Below, piece by piece: positions 8,863-18,591 of a DNA stretch of 64,000 nt. The notes under the pieces are model-generated. The model saw only the letters and a program-made list of their open reading frames with translations. It had not been told where the DNA came from and searched no databases. Every line of letters starts with the position of its first letter. The first letter of the stretch is position 1. A program made the position numbers and the translations under genes. This stretch comes from Methylobacterium platani. Its GTDB lineage: Bacteria; Pseudomonadota; Alphaproteobacteria; Rhizobiales; Beijerinckiaceae. Where the stretch lies: the NCBI RefSeq assembly GCF_001653715.1, contig NZ_LWHQ01000034.1:1-64000 (forward strand). Direction: 5' to 3'.

Positions 8863-9696
8863 TCAGCCACCGCGCCGCGGGCGCTCGGCCTCCGGCGTGT
8901 AGTCGATCGTCGTGAAGCTGCCGCCCTGGAGGGTGCGGGCGATCGGGTCGAGCGGGTTCTCCTGCGCCAGGATCTCCTCGGCCCAGTCCTCCGCCGACTG
9001 GGTCGGGCGGTAGCCGATCGTGGCGGCGGCCGCACCGTTGTCCCAGTAGCTGCGCGGGTTGTCGGACGCGCCCCAGACCGCGACGTAGCCGGGGATCGGC
9101 GCCGCGATGCTGCGCAGCACGAGCTGGCCGAGATCGTCGTGCCCGAGCCAGGTCGAGAGGTGGCGGAACTCCGTCGGGCGCGGCAGCGCGCTGCCGATGC
9201 GCAGGGCCACCCCCTCGATGCCGTGCCGGTCCCAGTACATCCGGCCCATCAGCTCGCCCCACGCCTTGCTCAGCCCGTAGGCGCCGTCGGGCCGGAACGG
9301 CGCATCGATGGCGAGCCGCTCGCCCACCGAATGCATGCCGAAGGCGTGGTTCGAACTGGCGAAGACCACCCGGCGCACGCCGTGGCGGCGTGCGCCCTCG
9401 TAGACCGCCTGCAGAGCGATGAGGTTGTTCTCGATCACCTCCGGCAGCGGCTTCTCGACGCTGGTGCCGGCCATGTGGACCAGCACGTCGGTGCCGTCGA
9501 GCAGGCGGTCGACGGCGTCCGGGTCGCGCAGGTCGCCGGTGGTGACCGTCTCGGCGTCGGAGAGCGGCGTCAGCGCCGTCGGGCCGCCGCCGGAGCGCAG
9601 GACGTGGCCGGCGGCGAGGAGCCGGGGCCGCAGCACCGCCCCGATCTGGCCGCCCGCCCCCGACAGGGCGACCCGGATTCCCGCTGCCTCGCTCAT
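8863..9696 (-). CDS. NAD-dependent epimerase/uronate dehydrogenase-like protein
   Basis: A 277-aa extended short-chain dehydrogenase. The nucleotide-binding motif GAGGQIG is at the N terminus, a substrate-site stretch reads ASSNHAFGMHS, and the catalytic Tyr-x-x-x-Lys appears as YGLSK. The combination HMAGTSVEKPLPEVIENN and NHAFGMH resembles hexuronate (uronate) dehydrogenases, which oxidise galacturonate or glucuronate to the aldaro-lactone. That assignment rests on pattern only. The ATG at 9696 (MSEAAG) is preferred because GGGAGG lies about 6 nt upstream; an in-frame start at 9717 lacks this. The gene is divergent from an SMP-30 lactonase, which would act on the lactone product. Confidence 0.82.
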   Translation of the reverse strand: MSEAAGIRVALSGAGGQIGAVLRPRLLAAGHVLRSGGGPTALTPLSDAETVTTGDLRDPDAVDRLLDGTDVLVHMAGTSVEKPLPEVIENNLIALQAVYEGARRHGVRRVVFASSNHAFGMHSVGERLAIDAPFRPDGAYGLSKAWGELMGRMYWDRHGIEGVALRIGSALPRPTEFRHLSTWLGHDDLGQLVLRSIAAPIPGYVAVWGASDNPRSYWDNGAAAATIGYRPTQSAEDWAEEILAQENPLDPIARTLQGGSFTTIDYTPEAERPRRGG

Positions 9697-9891
9697 GCAT
9701 CCTCCCGCATCACGCATCGTCGGCGGGCGCCCGAGGGCGCGCCGCGTGCCGCATCATCGCGGAGCGGCGACCCGGCGTCGAGGATCGTCGCGCCGGGATG
9801 GACAGGTTCCGGCACGGGACCGGCTTGCATCGGGCGGCGCGTCCCGCGAAGGTCCGCCGCGCCAGAAGAACCCATCAGGAGGACAACGCCC

Positions 9892-10827
9892 GTGTGGACG
9901 CCGACGCCCCGGTATCCCGACCCCGCCGTCGAGGTCATCGACCCCTCCTTCGCCCGCTACCGGGTGTTCAGCGCCGGCGTCGAGCGCCTCGCCACCGGCT
10001 GCCGCTGGAGCGAGGGCCCGGTCTGGTTCGGCGACGGACGCTACCTCCTGTGGAGCGACATCCCGAACAACCGCATCCTGCGCTACGACGAGGAGACCGG
10101 CGCGGTCTCGGCCTTCCGCCAGCCGTCGAACTTCGCCAACGGCAACACCCGCGACCGCCAGGGCCGCCTCGTCACCTGCGAGCACGGCGGGCGGCGGGTG
10201 ACGCGCACCGAGTATGACGGAGCCGTCACGGTGCTGGCCGATTCCCACGAGGGCAAGCGCCTCAACTCGCCCAACGACGTCGTGGTGGCCTCCGACGGCG
10301 CGGTCTGGTTCACCGACCCGCCCTTCGGCATCCTGGGCAATTACGAGGGCGTGCGGGCCGCGCCGGAACTGCCGCAGAACGTCTACCGCCTCGACCCGGT
10401 CACCGGGGTGCTCGAGGCCGCGGCGACCGACCTCGCCGGGCCGAACGGCCTGTGCTTCTCGCCCGACGAATCGATCCTCTACCTCGTCGAGTCGCGGGCG
10501 CAGCCGAACCGCCGCATCCTGGCCTTCGACGTCGCGGGCGGGCGCCTGAGCAACCGGCGCGTCCACATCGATGCCGGCCCCGGCACCCCGGACGGCTTCC
10601 GCTGCGACACCGACGGCAACCTCTGGTGCGGCTGGGGAATGGGCGACGACGCCCTCGACGGCGTGATGGTCTACAACCCGGAGGGCCAGCTGATCGGCCG
10701 CATCCGCCTGCCGGAGCGCTGCGCCAACCTCTGCTTCGGCGGCCGCCACCGCAACCGGCTGTTCATGGCGGCGAGCCAGTCGCTCTACGCGCTCTACGTC
10801 GAGGCGCAGGGCGTGGCCGGGGGCTGA
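9892..10827 (+). CDS. SMP-30/gluconolactonase family lactonase
   Basis: A 311-aa six-bladed beta-propeller of the SMP-30/regucalcin family, which hydrolyses sugar lactones with a divalent metal. Family landmarks are the metal-site Glu in SEGPVWF near residue 40, LNSPNDVVVASDGAVWFTDPPFG in the middle (metal-site Asn), and GPNGLCFSPDE followed by TPDGFRCDTDGNLWCG (metal-site Asp). The GTG at 9892 is preceded by AGGAGG about 8 nt upstream, which decides the start although the frame is open much further back. No signal peptide is seen, so it is probably cytoplasmic. The divergent uronate dehydrogenase-like gene suggests the substrate is a hexaro- or aldonolactone. Confidence 0.87.
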   Translation: MWTPTPRYPDPAVEVIDPSFARYRVFSAGVERLATGCRWSEGPVWFGDGRYLLWSDIPNNRILRYDEETGAVSAFRQPSNFANGNTRDRQGRLVTCEHGGRRVTRTEYDGAVTVLADSHEGKRLNSPNDVVVASDGAVWFTDPPFGILGNYEGVRAAPELPQNVYRLDPVTGVLEAAATDLAGPNGLCFSPDESILYLVESRAQPNRRILAFDVAGGRLSNRRVHIDAGPGTPDGFRCDTDGNLWCGWGMGDDALDGVMVYNPEGQLIGRIRLPERCANLCFGGRHRNRLFMAASQSLYALYVEAQGVAGG

Positions 10828-10854
10828 CCCGCCCCCGGCGCTCGTGACGGTGCG

Positions 10855-11901
10855 TCAAACGCCGCGCTTGCGCCCTGCCGCGACGAGGCAGAAGAGCTCG
10901 AACAGCACCTGCGCGGCGCATTGCGCCGTGTTGCTGGTCTGGTCGTATTGCGGGGCGACCTCGACCACGTCGCCGCCGACCACGTTGACGCCGGCGAGGC
11001 CGCGCAGCAGCTCCAGCACCTCGCGGGGGGTGAGGCCGCCCATCTCCGGCGTGCCGGTGCCCGGGGCGAAGCCGGGATCGAGGCTGTCGACGTCGAAGGA
11101 GACGTAGGTCGGGCCGTCGCCCACGACCTCGCGGGCCCGGGCGATCACCGCCGCGAGCCCGAGATGCGGCACCTCCTCGGCGTGGATCACCGTCATGCCG
11201 GAGACGTAGGAGAACTCCCACAGGTACTCGGCGCCGCCGCGGATGCCGATCTGGATCGTGCGCGCCGGGTCGAGGACGCCGTCGAGCACCGCCTGGCGGA
11301 ACGGACCGCCGTGGTGGAACTTCGAGCCCTCGTAGACGCCGCCGGTGTCGCAATGGGCGTCGATGTGGATCATCCCGACCGGGCGCGACGCGCCGACCGC
11401 CCGCAGGGTGGCGCGGCTGATCGAGTGGTCGCCCCCGACCGCGAGCGGCACCACGCCCGCCTTCACCACGGTGGCGAAGAACGCCTCGATGTCCTCGTGG
11501 CAGCTCTCGAGGGAGAAGCGGCTGCGGAACGGCACGTCGCCGATATCGGCCGCCTTCAGCTCCGCCGCCGGCGTCATCCGCAGCACGTGGTCGTAGGGGC
11601 CGATCCGCTCCACCGCCCGCACCGCCCGGGGGCCGTGGCGGGCGCCGGCCCGGTTGGTCACGCCGAGATCCATCGGCACGCCGATCAGCGCCACGTCGAG
11701 GCCGCCAAAATCGGGCAGGGTCGCGGCGTCCGGGCGGTACGGCAGGTCGAGGAAGGTGGCGACGTCCGAGAAGGGCCACTTGCGCCGGTCGCTCTCGCTG
11801 AATTGCTGCGCGGCGGCCTTCGCGAAGTCCGGATCGTCGATGTCGCCGCCGGTGGCGTCGAGGTAGCGGGCGCGAAGGGCCGCGAGCTTGGCCTGATCCA
11901 T
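10855..11901 (-). CDS. Ureohydrolase (agmatinase/guanidino-acid hydrolase family)
   Basis: A 348-aa member of the arginase/agmatinase family, binuclear-metal hydrolases releasing urea from guanidino compounds. All metal-binding motifs are present: GGDHS at about 156-160, DAHCD at about 181-185 and SFDVDSLDP at about 268-276. A substrate-loop-like HHGGPFR follows the second motif. The N terminus is extended by about 60 residues relative to short agmatinases. Agmatine, guanidinobutyrate or guanidine itself are all possible substrates and the sequence does not settle which; automatic annotation as agmatinase would be common. It is convergent with the SMP-30 gene (27 nt gap) and divergent from an MFS exporter. 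Confidence 0.85.
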   Translation of the reverse strand: MDQAKLAALRARYLDATGGDIDDPDFAKAAAQQFSESDRRKWPFSDVATFLDLPYRPDAATLPDFGGLDVALIGVPMDLGVTNRAGARHGPRAVRAVERIGPYDHVLRMTPAAELKAADIGDVPFRSRFSLESCHEDIEAFFATVVKAGVVPLAVGGDHSISRATLRAVGASRPVGMIHIDAHCDTGGVYEGSKFHHGGPFRQAVLDGVLDPARTIQIGIRGGAEYLWEFSYVSGMTVIHAEEVPHLGLAAVIARAREVVGDGPTYVSFDVDSLDPGFAPGTGTPEMGGLTPREVLELLRGLAGVNVVGGDVVEVAPQYDQTSNTAQCAAQVLFELFCLVAAGRKRGV

Positions 11902-12146
11902 GGGGGATGTCCGGGAATGGGGCCCGCGACGGCGCCGTGCAGGCCGGCGGGCGCGACACTCGGGGGGTCGGCCCCGGCACGGGGCCCCGGCGCGCCCGGC
12001 GTGCCCTCGGCCCGCGCCGCCCGGCCGCGACAAGAGCGCAGGCCGGTCATGCTGGCAAGCCCGTTGTCCCGGCCGGCCGTGCCGGTCCATGAAGCCGGAT
12101 CCGACGGCGCGAGACCCGGATGCGCGCGTCCCCGAGGCGGTGTCCC

Positions 12147-13457
12147 GTGAAGCGGTTTCCGTTGGCGCCGACCTGGCCGGGCGTCTGGCTCCTGGCCGGC
12201 ACCCATCTGCTCGCCTTCGCGGACCGGTTCCTCGCCGCCCTGGTCGCCCCGGCGATCAAGGCCGACCTGCACCTGAGCGACGTCGAGCTCGGGCTGGTGC
12301 AGGGCACCGCCTTCGTGATCGCCTACGCCGGCGCCTCGCTGCTCGCCGGCCCCCTGGTCGACCGGGTCCACCGCCCGCGCCTGATCGCCGCCGGGATCCT
12401 GGCCTGGAGCCTCGCCACCCTGGCCTGCGGCCTGGCGACCGACCTCGCGGAGCTGCTCCTCGGCCGTGCCGCCCTCGGGCTCGGCCAGGCCGTCCTCACC
12501 CCGGCCGCCCTCGCGCTCATCGCGGCGCGCCAGCCGCGGGACCGTGTCGGGCGCGGGGTCTCGCTCTACACCGCCGGCGCCGTGCTGGGGCGCGGCACGG
12601 CGCTGGTCCTCGGCGGCGGGCTCCTGGCGCTGCTGCCGGCGGCGGTCCCGCTCGGCGGCGGCACGATCGCGGCCTGGCGGCTGCTCTTCCTGCTCAGCGT
12701 CCTGCCGAACCTCGCGGTCGCCCTCCTGCTCTGGCGCACCCCCGATCCCGGCCGCGGCGGCCGGCGCACCCTCCCGGGGGTGCGCCTCGGGCCGTGGCTC
12801 GCCCGCCATGCCGGCCGCTACGCCGTGATGGCGGTCGCGGGCGCCGCCGTGGCCCTGGTGGTCCAGACCACCAATGCCTGGGGGGTCACGCTGCTGGTGC
12901 GCCGCTTCGGCCTGCCGCTGTCTTCGGCCGGCATGCTGTTCGGGCTCGTCGTCGTGCTCGCCGCGCCGCTCGGCCAGTTCGCCGGCGGGCGCCTGCTCGA
13001 TCGGGGATCGCGGGGCTTCCCGTCGCGACCGCGCCTCGGCCTGCCCGGCGGCAGGCTGCTGCTCGCGATCCTCCTCGGCACGCCTCCGCTGCTCGCGCTC
13101 CTGTGCCTCGTCGACAGCCTCCCCGTCGCGCTCGCCGCCCTCGCCGCCCTGGTCTTCGGCTTGGGGCTCGGCTCGGTCGCCGCGCTGGCGGGACTGCAGC
13201 TCATGACGCCGCAGCGCCTGCGCGGCCGCGTCACCGCGCCGTTCATGGCCTGCATCACGCTGGCGGGCTTCGGGCTCGGCCCGCCGCTCGTCGGGTTGCT
13301 GGCGGACCGGGTCTTCGGCGAGGCCGGGCTCGGCCGGGCGCTGCTGGCGACCGGCCTGCTCGCCGACGCCGCGGGGCTCGTTGCCCTTCTGCTCGGGGGC
13401 CGCTACGTCATGCACGACAGGATCACGGACGGCACGACGGCACGGGCGGACCGGTGA
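12147..13457 (+). CDS. MFS transporter
   Basis: A 436-aa major facilitator with about 12 membrane helices. The helix 2-3 loop is visible as AGPLVDRVHRPRLIAAG, the variant of the G-x-L-a-D-r-x-G-r-k motif. The N-terminal region (AFADRFLAALVAPAIKADLHLSD) resembles the spinster/sugar-phosphate-like anion exporters of the MFS. The substrate is unknown. The GTG at 12147 has GAGG about 9 nt upstream; ATG 12120 is an in-frame alternative. The stop codon overlaps a possible GTG start of the next gene, an AraC-type regulator, so the two may form an operon. Confidence 0.82.
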   Translation: MKRFPLAPTWPGVWLLAGTHLLAFADRFLAALVAPAIKADLHLSDVELGLVQGTAFVIAYAGASLLAGPLVDRVHRPRLIAAGILAWSLATLACGLATDLAELLLGRAALGLGQAVLTPAALALIAARQPRDRVGRGVSLYTAGAVLGRGTALVLGGGLLALLPAAVPLGGGTIAAWRLLFLLSVLPNLAVALLLWRTPDPGRGGRRTLPGVRLGPWLARHAGRYAVMAVAGAAVALVVQTTNAWGVTLLVRRFGLPLSSAGMLFGLVVVLAAPLGQFAGGRLLDRGSRGFPSRPRLGLPGGRLLLAILLGTPPLLALLCLVDSLPVALAALAALVFGLGLGSVAALAGLQLMTPQRLRGRVTAPFMACITLAGFGLGPPLVGLLADRVFGEAGLGRALLATGLLADAAGLVALLLGGRYVMHDRITDGTTARADR

Positions 13458-13549
13458 GACGACGTCCGGACGATCTCGTCCGGATCGCGCATCGCGAGCC
13501 GGCGCGGCGTCTGACCGAGGCGGACATCGTAGCAGCGGCGGCAGGAGCG

Positions 13550-14578
13550 ATGGACACGATCACCCTCGGCCCGGCGAGCGCGGGCCGCGACACCGCCGAC
13601 GAGGAGGCGTTCGAGGCCTATCGCGCGCTCTACAGCGGCGGCACCGACGTCGAGCGCCTTGCCGGTCCCCTGCGCACCGAGGTGATCGCGCACCGGCTGC
13701 CGCGGATGCTGGTCTTCGACCGGCGCCTCGCCGGCGTGGCGCATGCCCGCGGGCCCCGGCGGGTCGCCCGAGACGGTTTCGACCACGTCACGCTCCACCT
13801 CGTCCTCGAGGGCAGCCTGATGCTGGAGGTGCCGGGGGCGGTCCGGCGGGTCGAGGCGGGCAGCCTCGCGCTGTTCGATCTCACCCGTCCGCAGCGGACC
13901 TGGACCGACGGCGCCCGCATCGTCACCGCCGCGGTGGCCCGCGACCGCCTCGATGCCGCAAGCCTCGACCGGCTCGACCTGCACGGACTGGTCGTCGGGC
14001 CGCGCGAGGCGGGGCTGACGATCGATTTCGTGCGCTCCCTCGTCGCGCATGCCGCGTCGCTGACGCCCGACCTGGCCCGGGCGGCGACCGAGTCGCTCGG
14101 CCTGATGCTCGGCGCGACCCTGACCGCCCTGCACGACCGGTCGGCGCCCCTCGTGCCGCAGGTCGCGGCCGGGCGGGCCCGCGCCCGGGCGGTCGCCTAC
14201 ATCGAGCAGCATCTCGGGGATCGCGACCTGAACACCGCGACGATCGCGGCCGGCGCCGGCGTGTCGCGCAGCGTCCTCTACCGGCTGTTCGAGCCCGCGG
14301 GCGGTGTCGCCCGCTTCGTGCAGCAGCAGCGCGTGACGCGCCTGCGCCGCGCCCTGTCCCGGGCCGAGGACGACCGCTCGATCGACGAGATCGCGACCGC
14401 GTGCGGCTTCACCTCGCCGAGCCATGCCGGACGGCTGTTCCGCAGCGCGGTCGGGCTGCCGCCCGGGGAGTACCGCCGCAGCCTGCGCGCCGGGCCGGGT
14501 GCGGCGCCGGGCCTGTCCCCGCCGACGCTCGCGGGCCCGCCGGCCGACTTCACGGCCTGGCACGGCGAGCTGCTGTGA
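13550..14578 (+). CDS. AraC-family transcriptional regulator
   Basis: A 342-aa regulator with an AraC_binding_2-like N-terminal domain (about residues 20-200) and a C-terminal AraC helix-turn-helix pair. The first helix-turn-helix reads TATIAAGAGVSRSVLYRLFE and the second SIDEIATACGFTSPSHAGRLFRSAVG. It resembles the ArcR/FeaR-like architecture that senses small organic ligands. The ATG at 13550 has GGAG close upstream, though spacing is tight. An in-frame GTG at 13454 overlaps the MFS stop codon (GTGA) and would add 32 residues. Its target is probably the upstream MFS gene, inferred from adjacency only. Confidence 0.85.
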   Translation: MDTITLGPASAGRDTADEEAFEAYRALYSGGTDVERLAGPLRTEVIAHRLPRMLVFDRRLAGVAHARGPRRVARDGFDHVTLHLVLEGSLMLEVPGAVRRVEAGSLALFDLTRPQRTWTDGARIVTAAVARDRLDAASLDRLDLHGLVVGPREAGLTIDFVRSLVAHAASLTPDLARAATESLGLMLGATLTALHDRSAPLVPQVAAGRARARAVAYIEQHLGDRDLNTATIAAGAGVSRSVLYRLFEPAGGVARFVQQQRVTRLRRALSRAEDDRSIDEIATACGFTSPSHAGRLFRSAVGLPPGEYRRSLRAGPGAAPGLSPPTLAGPPADFTAWHGELL

Positions 14579-14659
14579 GCGCCGGATCGAGGGCGGCGTG
14601 ACGGACCCGCCCCCGCGGGCCCGCCGGAGCCCGGGACCGCCGGGGCGGAGGCGCGAGGC

Positions 14660-15178
14660 TCAGGCGCTGCGCGGACGGCCGCGCTTGGCGGTCTTGGTCT
14701 CGGCCGCCTTGGTCTCGGCGACCGGCGCCTTCACCACCGCGTCGGAGGCGGCGCGCTTGGCGGCCGCCGCGACGTTGCGGCCCCGGCCCAGCCCGATGCT
14801 CTTGGCGAGCTCCGAGCGCTGGGCGGCGTAGTTGGCGGCGACCATCGGGTAGTCGTGCGGCAGGCCCCACTTGCGGCGGTACTCCTCGGGGGTGAGCCCG
14901 CGGGTCGACAGGTGGCGCTTGAGCGACTTGTACTGACGGCCGTCCTCGAGGCTGATCAGGTAGTCGGGCGTGACCGTCTTCTTGATCGGCATCAGCGGCA
15001 CCGGCTTCTCGGCCTCCTTGGCGGCCGGCTGGCCGAGGGAGACGAAGGCGCCGTGCACGGTGCCGATCAGGCTCGCCAGATCGGCGGCCGGGACGGAATT
15101 GTTGGCGACGTAGGCGGACACGACGTCGGCGGCGAGGGCGACGAAATCGACCTCCTGGACCAGATCTTCTTGCGACAC
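14660..15178 (-). CDS. MucR/Ros-family transcriptional regulator lacking zinc ligands
   Basis: A 172-aa MucR/Ros-type DNA-binding protein. The N-terminal 60 residues are the conserved oligomerisation region (VDFVALAADVVSAYVANN). The DNA-binding core is PDYLISLEDG, then KSLKRHLSTRGLTPEEYRRKWGLP and YPMVAANYA. In Ros-type fingers the position before LEDG is usually Cys and the second ligand follows HLxTH. Here these are Ser and Arg, leaving only the His in KRHL. Zinc-less Ros folds are known from Mesorhizobium. The tail is Lys/Ala-rich and ends in the AT-hook-like KRGRPRSA. The GTG at 15178 (VSQEDL) matches the family start; an upstream ATG at 15334 adds an unrelated stretch. Members act as global, often autoregulated, repressors. 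Confidence 0.88.
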   Translation of the reverse strand: MSQEDLVQEVDFVALAADVVSAYVANNSVPAADLASLIGTVHGAFVSLGQPAAKEAEKPVPLMPIKKTVTPDYLISLEDGRQYKSLKRHLSTRGLTPEEYRRKWGLPHDYPMVAANYAAQRSELAKSIGLGRGRNVAAAAKRAASDAVVKAPVAETKAAETKTAKRGRPRSA

Positions 15179-15542
15179 GGATATTCGTCCTAATTTTACG
15201 CACCCGCAGAACGGGCATGGAGTCGATATCGGGCATCGCGCCGCGGTTTCAACCCATCTTCGCCGCGTCACCCCTGAATTTCCCACAGATGCTTTTGATA
15301 TTCCGGCAGGCTTCACGTCGCGCAACGGCTTCATTCGGAATCCGGAGATTCGCCCAAGCCTTGCGCTGCCCGGGGCTCTTCGGCCGCCAACTCTGGGAGA
15401 AAGATCGCATCGCGATATCGGGGCGAGGAAATGAGCGGAAAACGCTCACGCGGCCAGCGGGCACGACGCGAGATGCGAGGCGGGCCCCTTTCCCCGGCCC
15501 CGGACTTGCACTAACGCCGAGGCCCGACCGGCGAGCGCCGCC
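15179..15542. other. Intergenic region between mucR-like gene and MBOAT gene
   Basis: 364 bp with no convincing gene. It is the divergent promoter region for the MucR-like regulator and the MBOAT cassette. It is locally less GC-rich near 15285-15350 than the flanking genes. MucR-family proteins often bind AT-richer promoter DNA including their own, so autoregulation here is possible, but no specific operator could be recognised. Confidence 0.5.
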
Positions 15543-16916
15543 ATGCCCTTCAACTCCCTGCCGTTCCTGCTGCTGTTCCTGCCGCTGGCGCTCGGGCTGC
15601 ACGCGCTCTGCATCGCCCGGCGACCGGGATGGCGCGTCGCCTGGCTCGCCGCCCTGTCGGTCGCCTTCTACGCCTGGTGGGACCTCCGGTTCGTGCCGCT
15701 GCTCGGGGCGTCCGTCGCCCTCAACTGGCTCGCCGGCGAGGCCTGGCGCCGCAGCGGCCGCGGCAGCGTGCTCACGGCCGCGATCGTCCTCGATCTCGGG
15801 CTGCTCGGGCTGTTCAAGTATCTCGGCTTCCTCGCCGGGCTCGTCGACGCGGCGACGGGGGCCGACATCCCGCTCGTGACGCTGGCGCTGCCGCTCGGGA
15901 TCTCGTTCTTCACCTTCCAGCACATCGCCTACCTGGTCGACCTGCGGCGCGGGACCGCGGCGCCGATGGGGCTCCTCGACTACACGGTCTACACCGCCTT
16001 CTTTCCCCGGGTGATCGCCGGACCGCTGGTGCGGCCGGCCGAACTCCTCGGCCAGTTGCGCGCGCCCGAGCCGGCCTCCGCCGACCGCTCCGCCCGGGCG
16101 GTGATGCTGCTGACCGCGGGCCTCGCCAAGAAGGTCTTTCTCGGCGACGGGCTCGGCGGCTTCGTCGATCCCGTCTGGGCCGCCGCGGCCGCGGGCGGGC
16201 AGCCGGGCGCCGCGGCGGCGTGGCAGGCGACGATCGGCTACGCCCTCCAGCTCTACTTCGACTTCTCGGGCTACACCGACATGGCGCTCGGGCTCGCGCT
16301 CCTGTTCGGCATCGTCCTGCCGGACAACTTCCGGGCGCCGTACCGCGCGGCCTCGCTGCAGGATTTCTGGCGGCGCTGGCACATGACCCTGTCGCGGTTC
16401 CTGCGCGACTACCTCTACATCCCGTTCGGCGGCAACCGGCACGGGCTGCCGCGCCAGATCCTGGCGCTCCTCGCCACCATGACGCTCGGCGGGCTGTGGC
16501 ACGGGGCGGGGCTCACCTTCGTCGCCTGGGGGGCGGCGCACGGGCTGGCGCTCGGCCTGCACGTGCTGTGGCGCCGGGCCGGCCTGTCGATGCCCGAGGC
16601 GGCGGGTCTCCCCGCGACCCTCGCCTTCGTCTGCCTCGCCTGGGTGCCGTTCCGGGCACCCGATTTCTCCACCGCGCTCACGGTCTATCGCGGGCTTCTC
16701 GGCCTCGGCGCCGACGCGGCGGGCGCCTCGGCGGCGTTCTGGCCGCTCGCCGCCGGCGCCGCCGCGCTCGCGATCCTCGGCCCCACCGCCCGCGAGGCGG
16801 TCGCGCGCGCGGTGCCGCACGCCTGGGCGGCGGCCGCCACCGCCCTGGTCCTCGCCGCGATCCTGCTGCAGGTCGGCAACGACGCCAACCAGGCCTTCCT
16901 CTATGCCCGATTCTGA
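15543..16916 (+). CDS. MBOAT-family O-acetyltransferase (AlgI-like)
   Basis: A 457-aa polytopic membrane protein of the MBOAT family, close in layout to alginate O-acetyltransferase AlgI. It begins with the typical MPFNSLPFLLLFLP. It carries FFTFQHIAYLVD, the YFDFSGYTDMALGLALL block, RFLRDYLYIPFGGNR and the catalytic-His region GGLWHGAGLTFVAWG (His near residue 320). Such proteins pass acetyl groups across the membrane for acylation of exported glycans. Two SGNH-type proteins follow with overlapping frames (14 bp and 4 bp), so all three are one operon. The acylated polymer is unknown; alginate biosynthesis genes are not in the window. Confidence 0.9.
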   Translation: MPFNSLPFLLLFLPLALGLHALCIARRPGWRVAWLAALSVAFYAWWDLRFVPLLGASVALNWLAGEAWRRSGRGSVLTAAIVLDLGLLGLFKYLGFLAGLVDAATGADIPLVTLALPLGISFFTFQHIAYLVDLRRGTAAPMGLLDYTVYTAFFPRVIAGPLVRPAELLGQLRAPEPASADRSARAVMLLTAGLAKKVFLGDGLGGFVDPVWAAAAAGGQPGAAAAWQATIGYALQLYFDFSGYTDMALGLALLFGIVLPDNFRAPYRAASLQDFWRRWHMTLSRFLRDYLYIPFGGNRHGLPRQILALLATMTLGGLWHGAGLTFVAWGAAHGLALGLHVLWRRAGLSMPEAAGLPATLAFVCLAWVPFRAPDFSTALTVYRGLLGLGADAAGASAAFWPLAAGAAALAILGPTAREAVARAVPHAWAAAATALVLAAILLQVGNDANQAFLYARF

Positions 16917-17879
16917 GGCCGCCGCCCGCCGCTTCCTCGCCGTGACGGCGGCGTGCCTCGCCGTCCTCGTCGCCGGGGTCGCGGGCCGGGTGATCGGGTT
17001 CGACGCCTACTGGATCTTTCGCGACGACCCGCCGTGGCGGGCCGAGACCGGCGGCAACAGCCGCCTCCTCGACCGGCAGACCCGCCGGGCCAAGGTGCTG
17101 CAGGCGCTGACGCGCCGCTACGACCTCGCCCTGATCGGCAGCTCGACGGTCTATCACGGCCTCGACCCCGCCGACGTCACGGCGGTCGCCCCGGGCCGGG
17201 TCTTCAACGCCGGCATCTCGGCGATCATCGCCACGGAACTGCCGGTGATCGCCGCGGTGGTGGCCTCCCGCGCGCCGGCCCGGGCGGTGCTCGGGCTCGA
17301 CTACTACATGTTCTCGCGCCCCCGCGTGCCGGTCCATCTCGACGAGGCGCTCGCGACCCCGGGCGGCCGGCTCGCCGCGCTGATGGGCAGCGTGCTCGGC
17401 CGCTACGCCCTCGCCGACAGCCGGCTCGCCGCGGTCGCGGGCGGCGACGATCCGGGTTCCTGGACCCGGGAGGGCTATCGCCTGACCCCGCCGCTGCCGG
17501 CGGCCCTGACCCTCGAGAACGACGCCACGCGCCGGCGCACCACCGCTCCGTTCCGGCCCGAGACCCTGGCGGGCCTCGCGCTTGCCCTCGACCGGCTGTC
17601 GGGGATCGACCTGACCCTCTACCTCTCGCCGGTCAGCGACGCGCAGAGGCGGGTCCTCGCCAATCTCGGGCTGACGGAGGATTTCGAGCGCTGGCGCGCG
17701 GCGGTGACGCAGGTCTGCGCCGCCCGCAACCGGCGGCTCCTCGACCTCACCGGGCTCGGGGCGCCCTACCCGTTCGATCCCGCCCGGGGCTCGACCGCCG
17801 CCTGGCTCGACAACCTGCACTACACGCCGCTGATCGGCCGGCAGGTGCTGGCGCGGCTCGGCCTGCGCCGGGAGGCGCG

Positions 17880-17883
<4 letters not shown>
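16903..17883 (+). CDS. Membrane-anchored SGNH-like partner of MBOAT transferase
   Basis: A 326-aa protein with one N-terminal hydrophobic segment (about residues 9-28) and a periplasmic domain. Weak SGNH features are visible: LIGSSTVYHGL as a block-I-like G-x-S, NAGIS as a block-II-like Gly/Asn, and WLDNLHYTP near the C terminus as an Asp-x-x-His block. It recalls AlgJ/AlgX and DltD-type proteins, which complete acyl transfer after an MBOAT protein. The start overlaps the MBOAT gene by 14 bp, so the proteins are probably made together. The acetyltransferase role is inferred; no close family name was recognised. Confidence 0.75.
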
Positions 17884-18503
<620 letters not shown>

Positions 18504-18591
18504 ATCGTCGCCCCCGCGGGCGACCGTCATCGGATCGTCATGACGGCGTCCGACACGCAGGCCATTCCGCAAGGGACAGGAGCCCCGCCCG

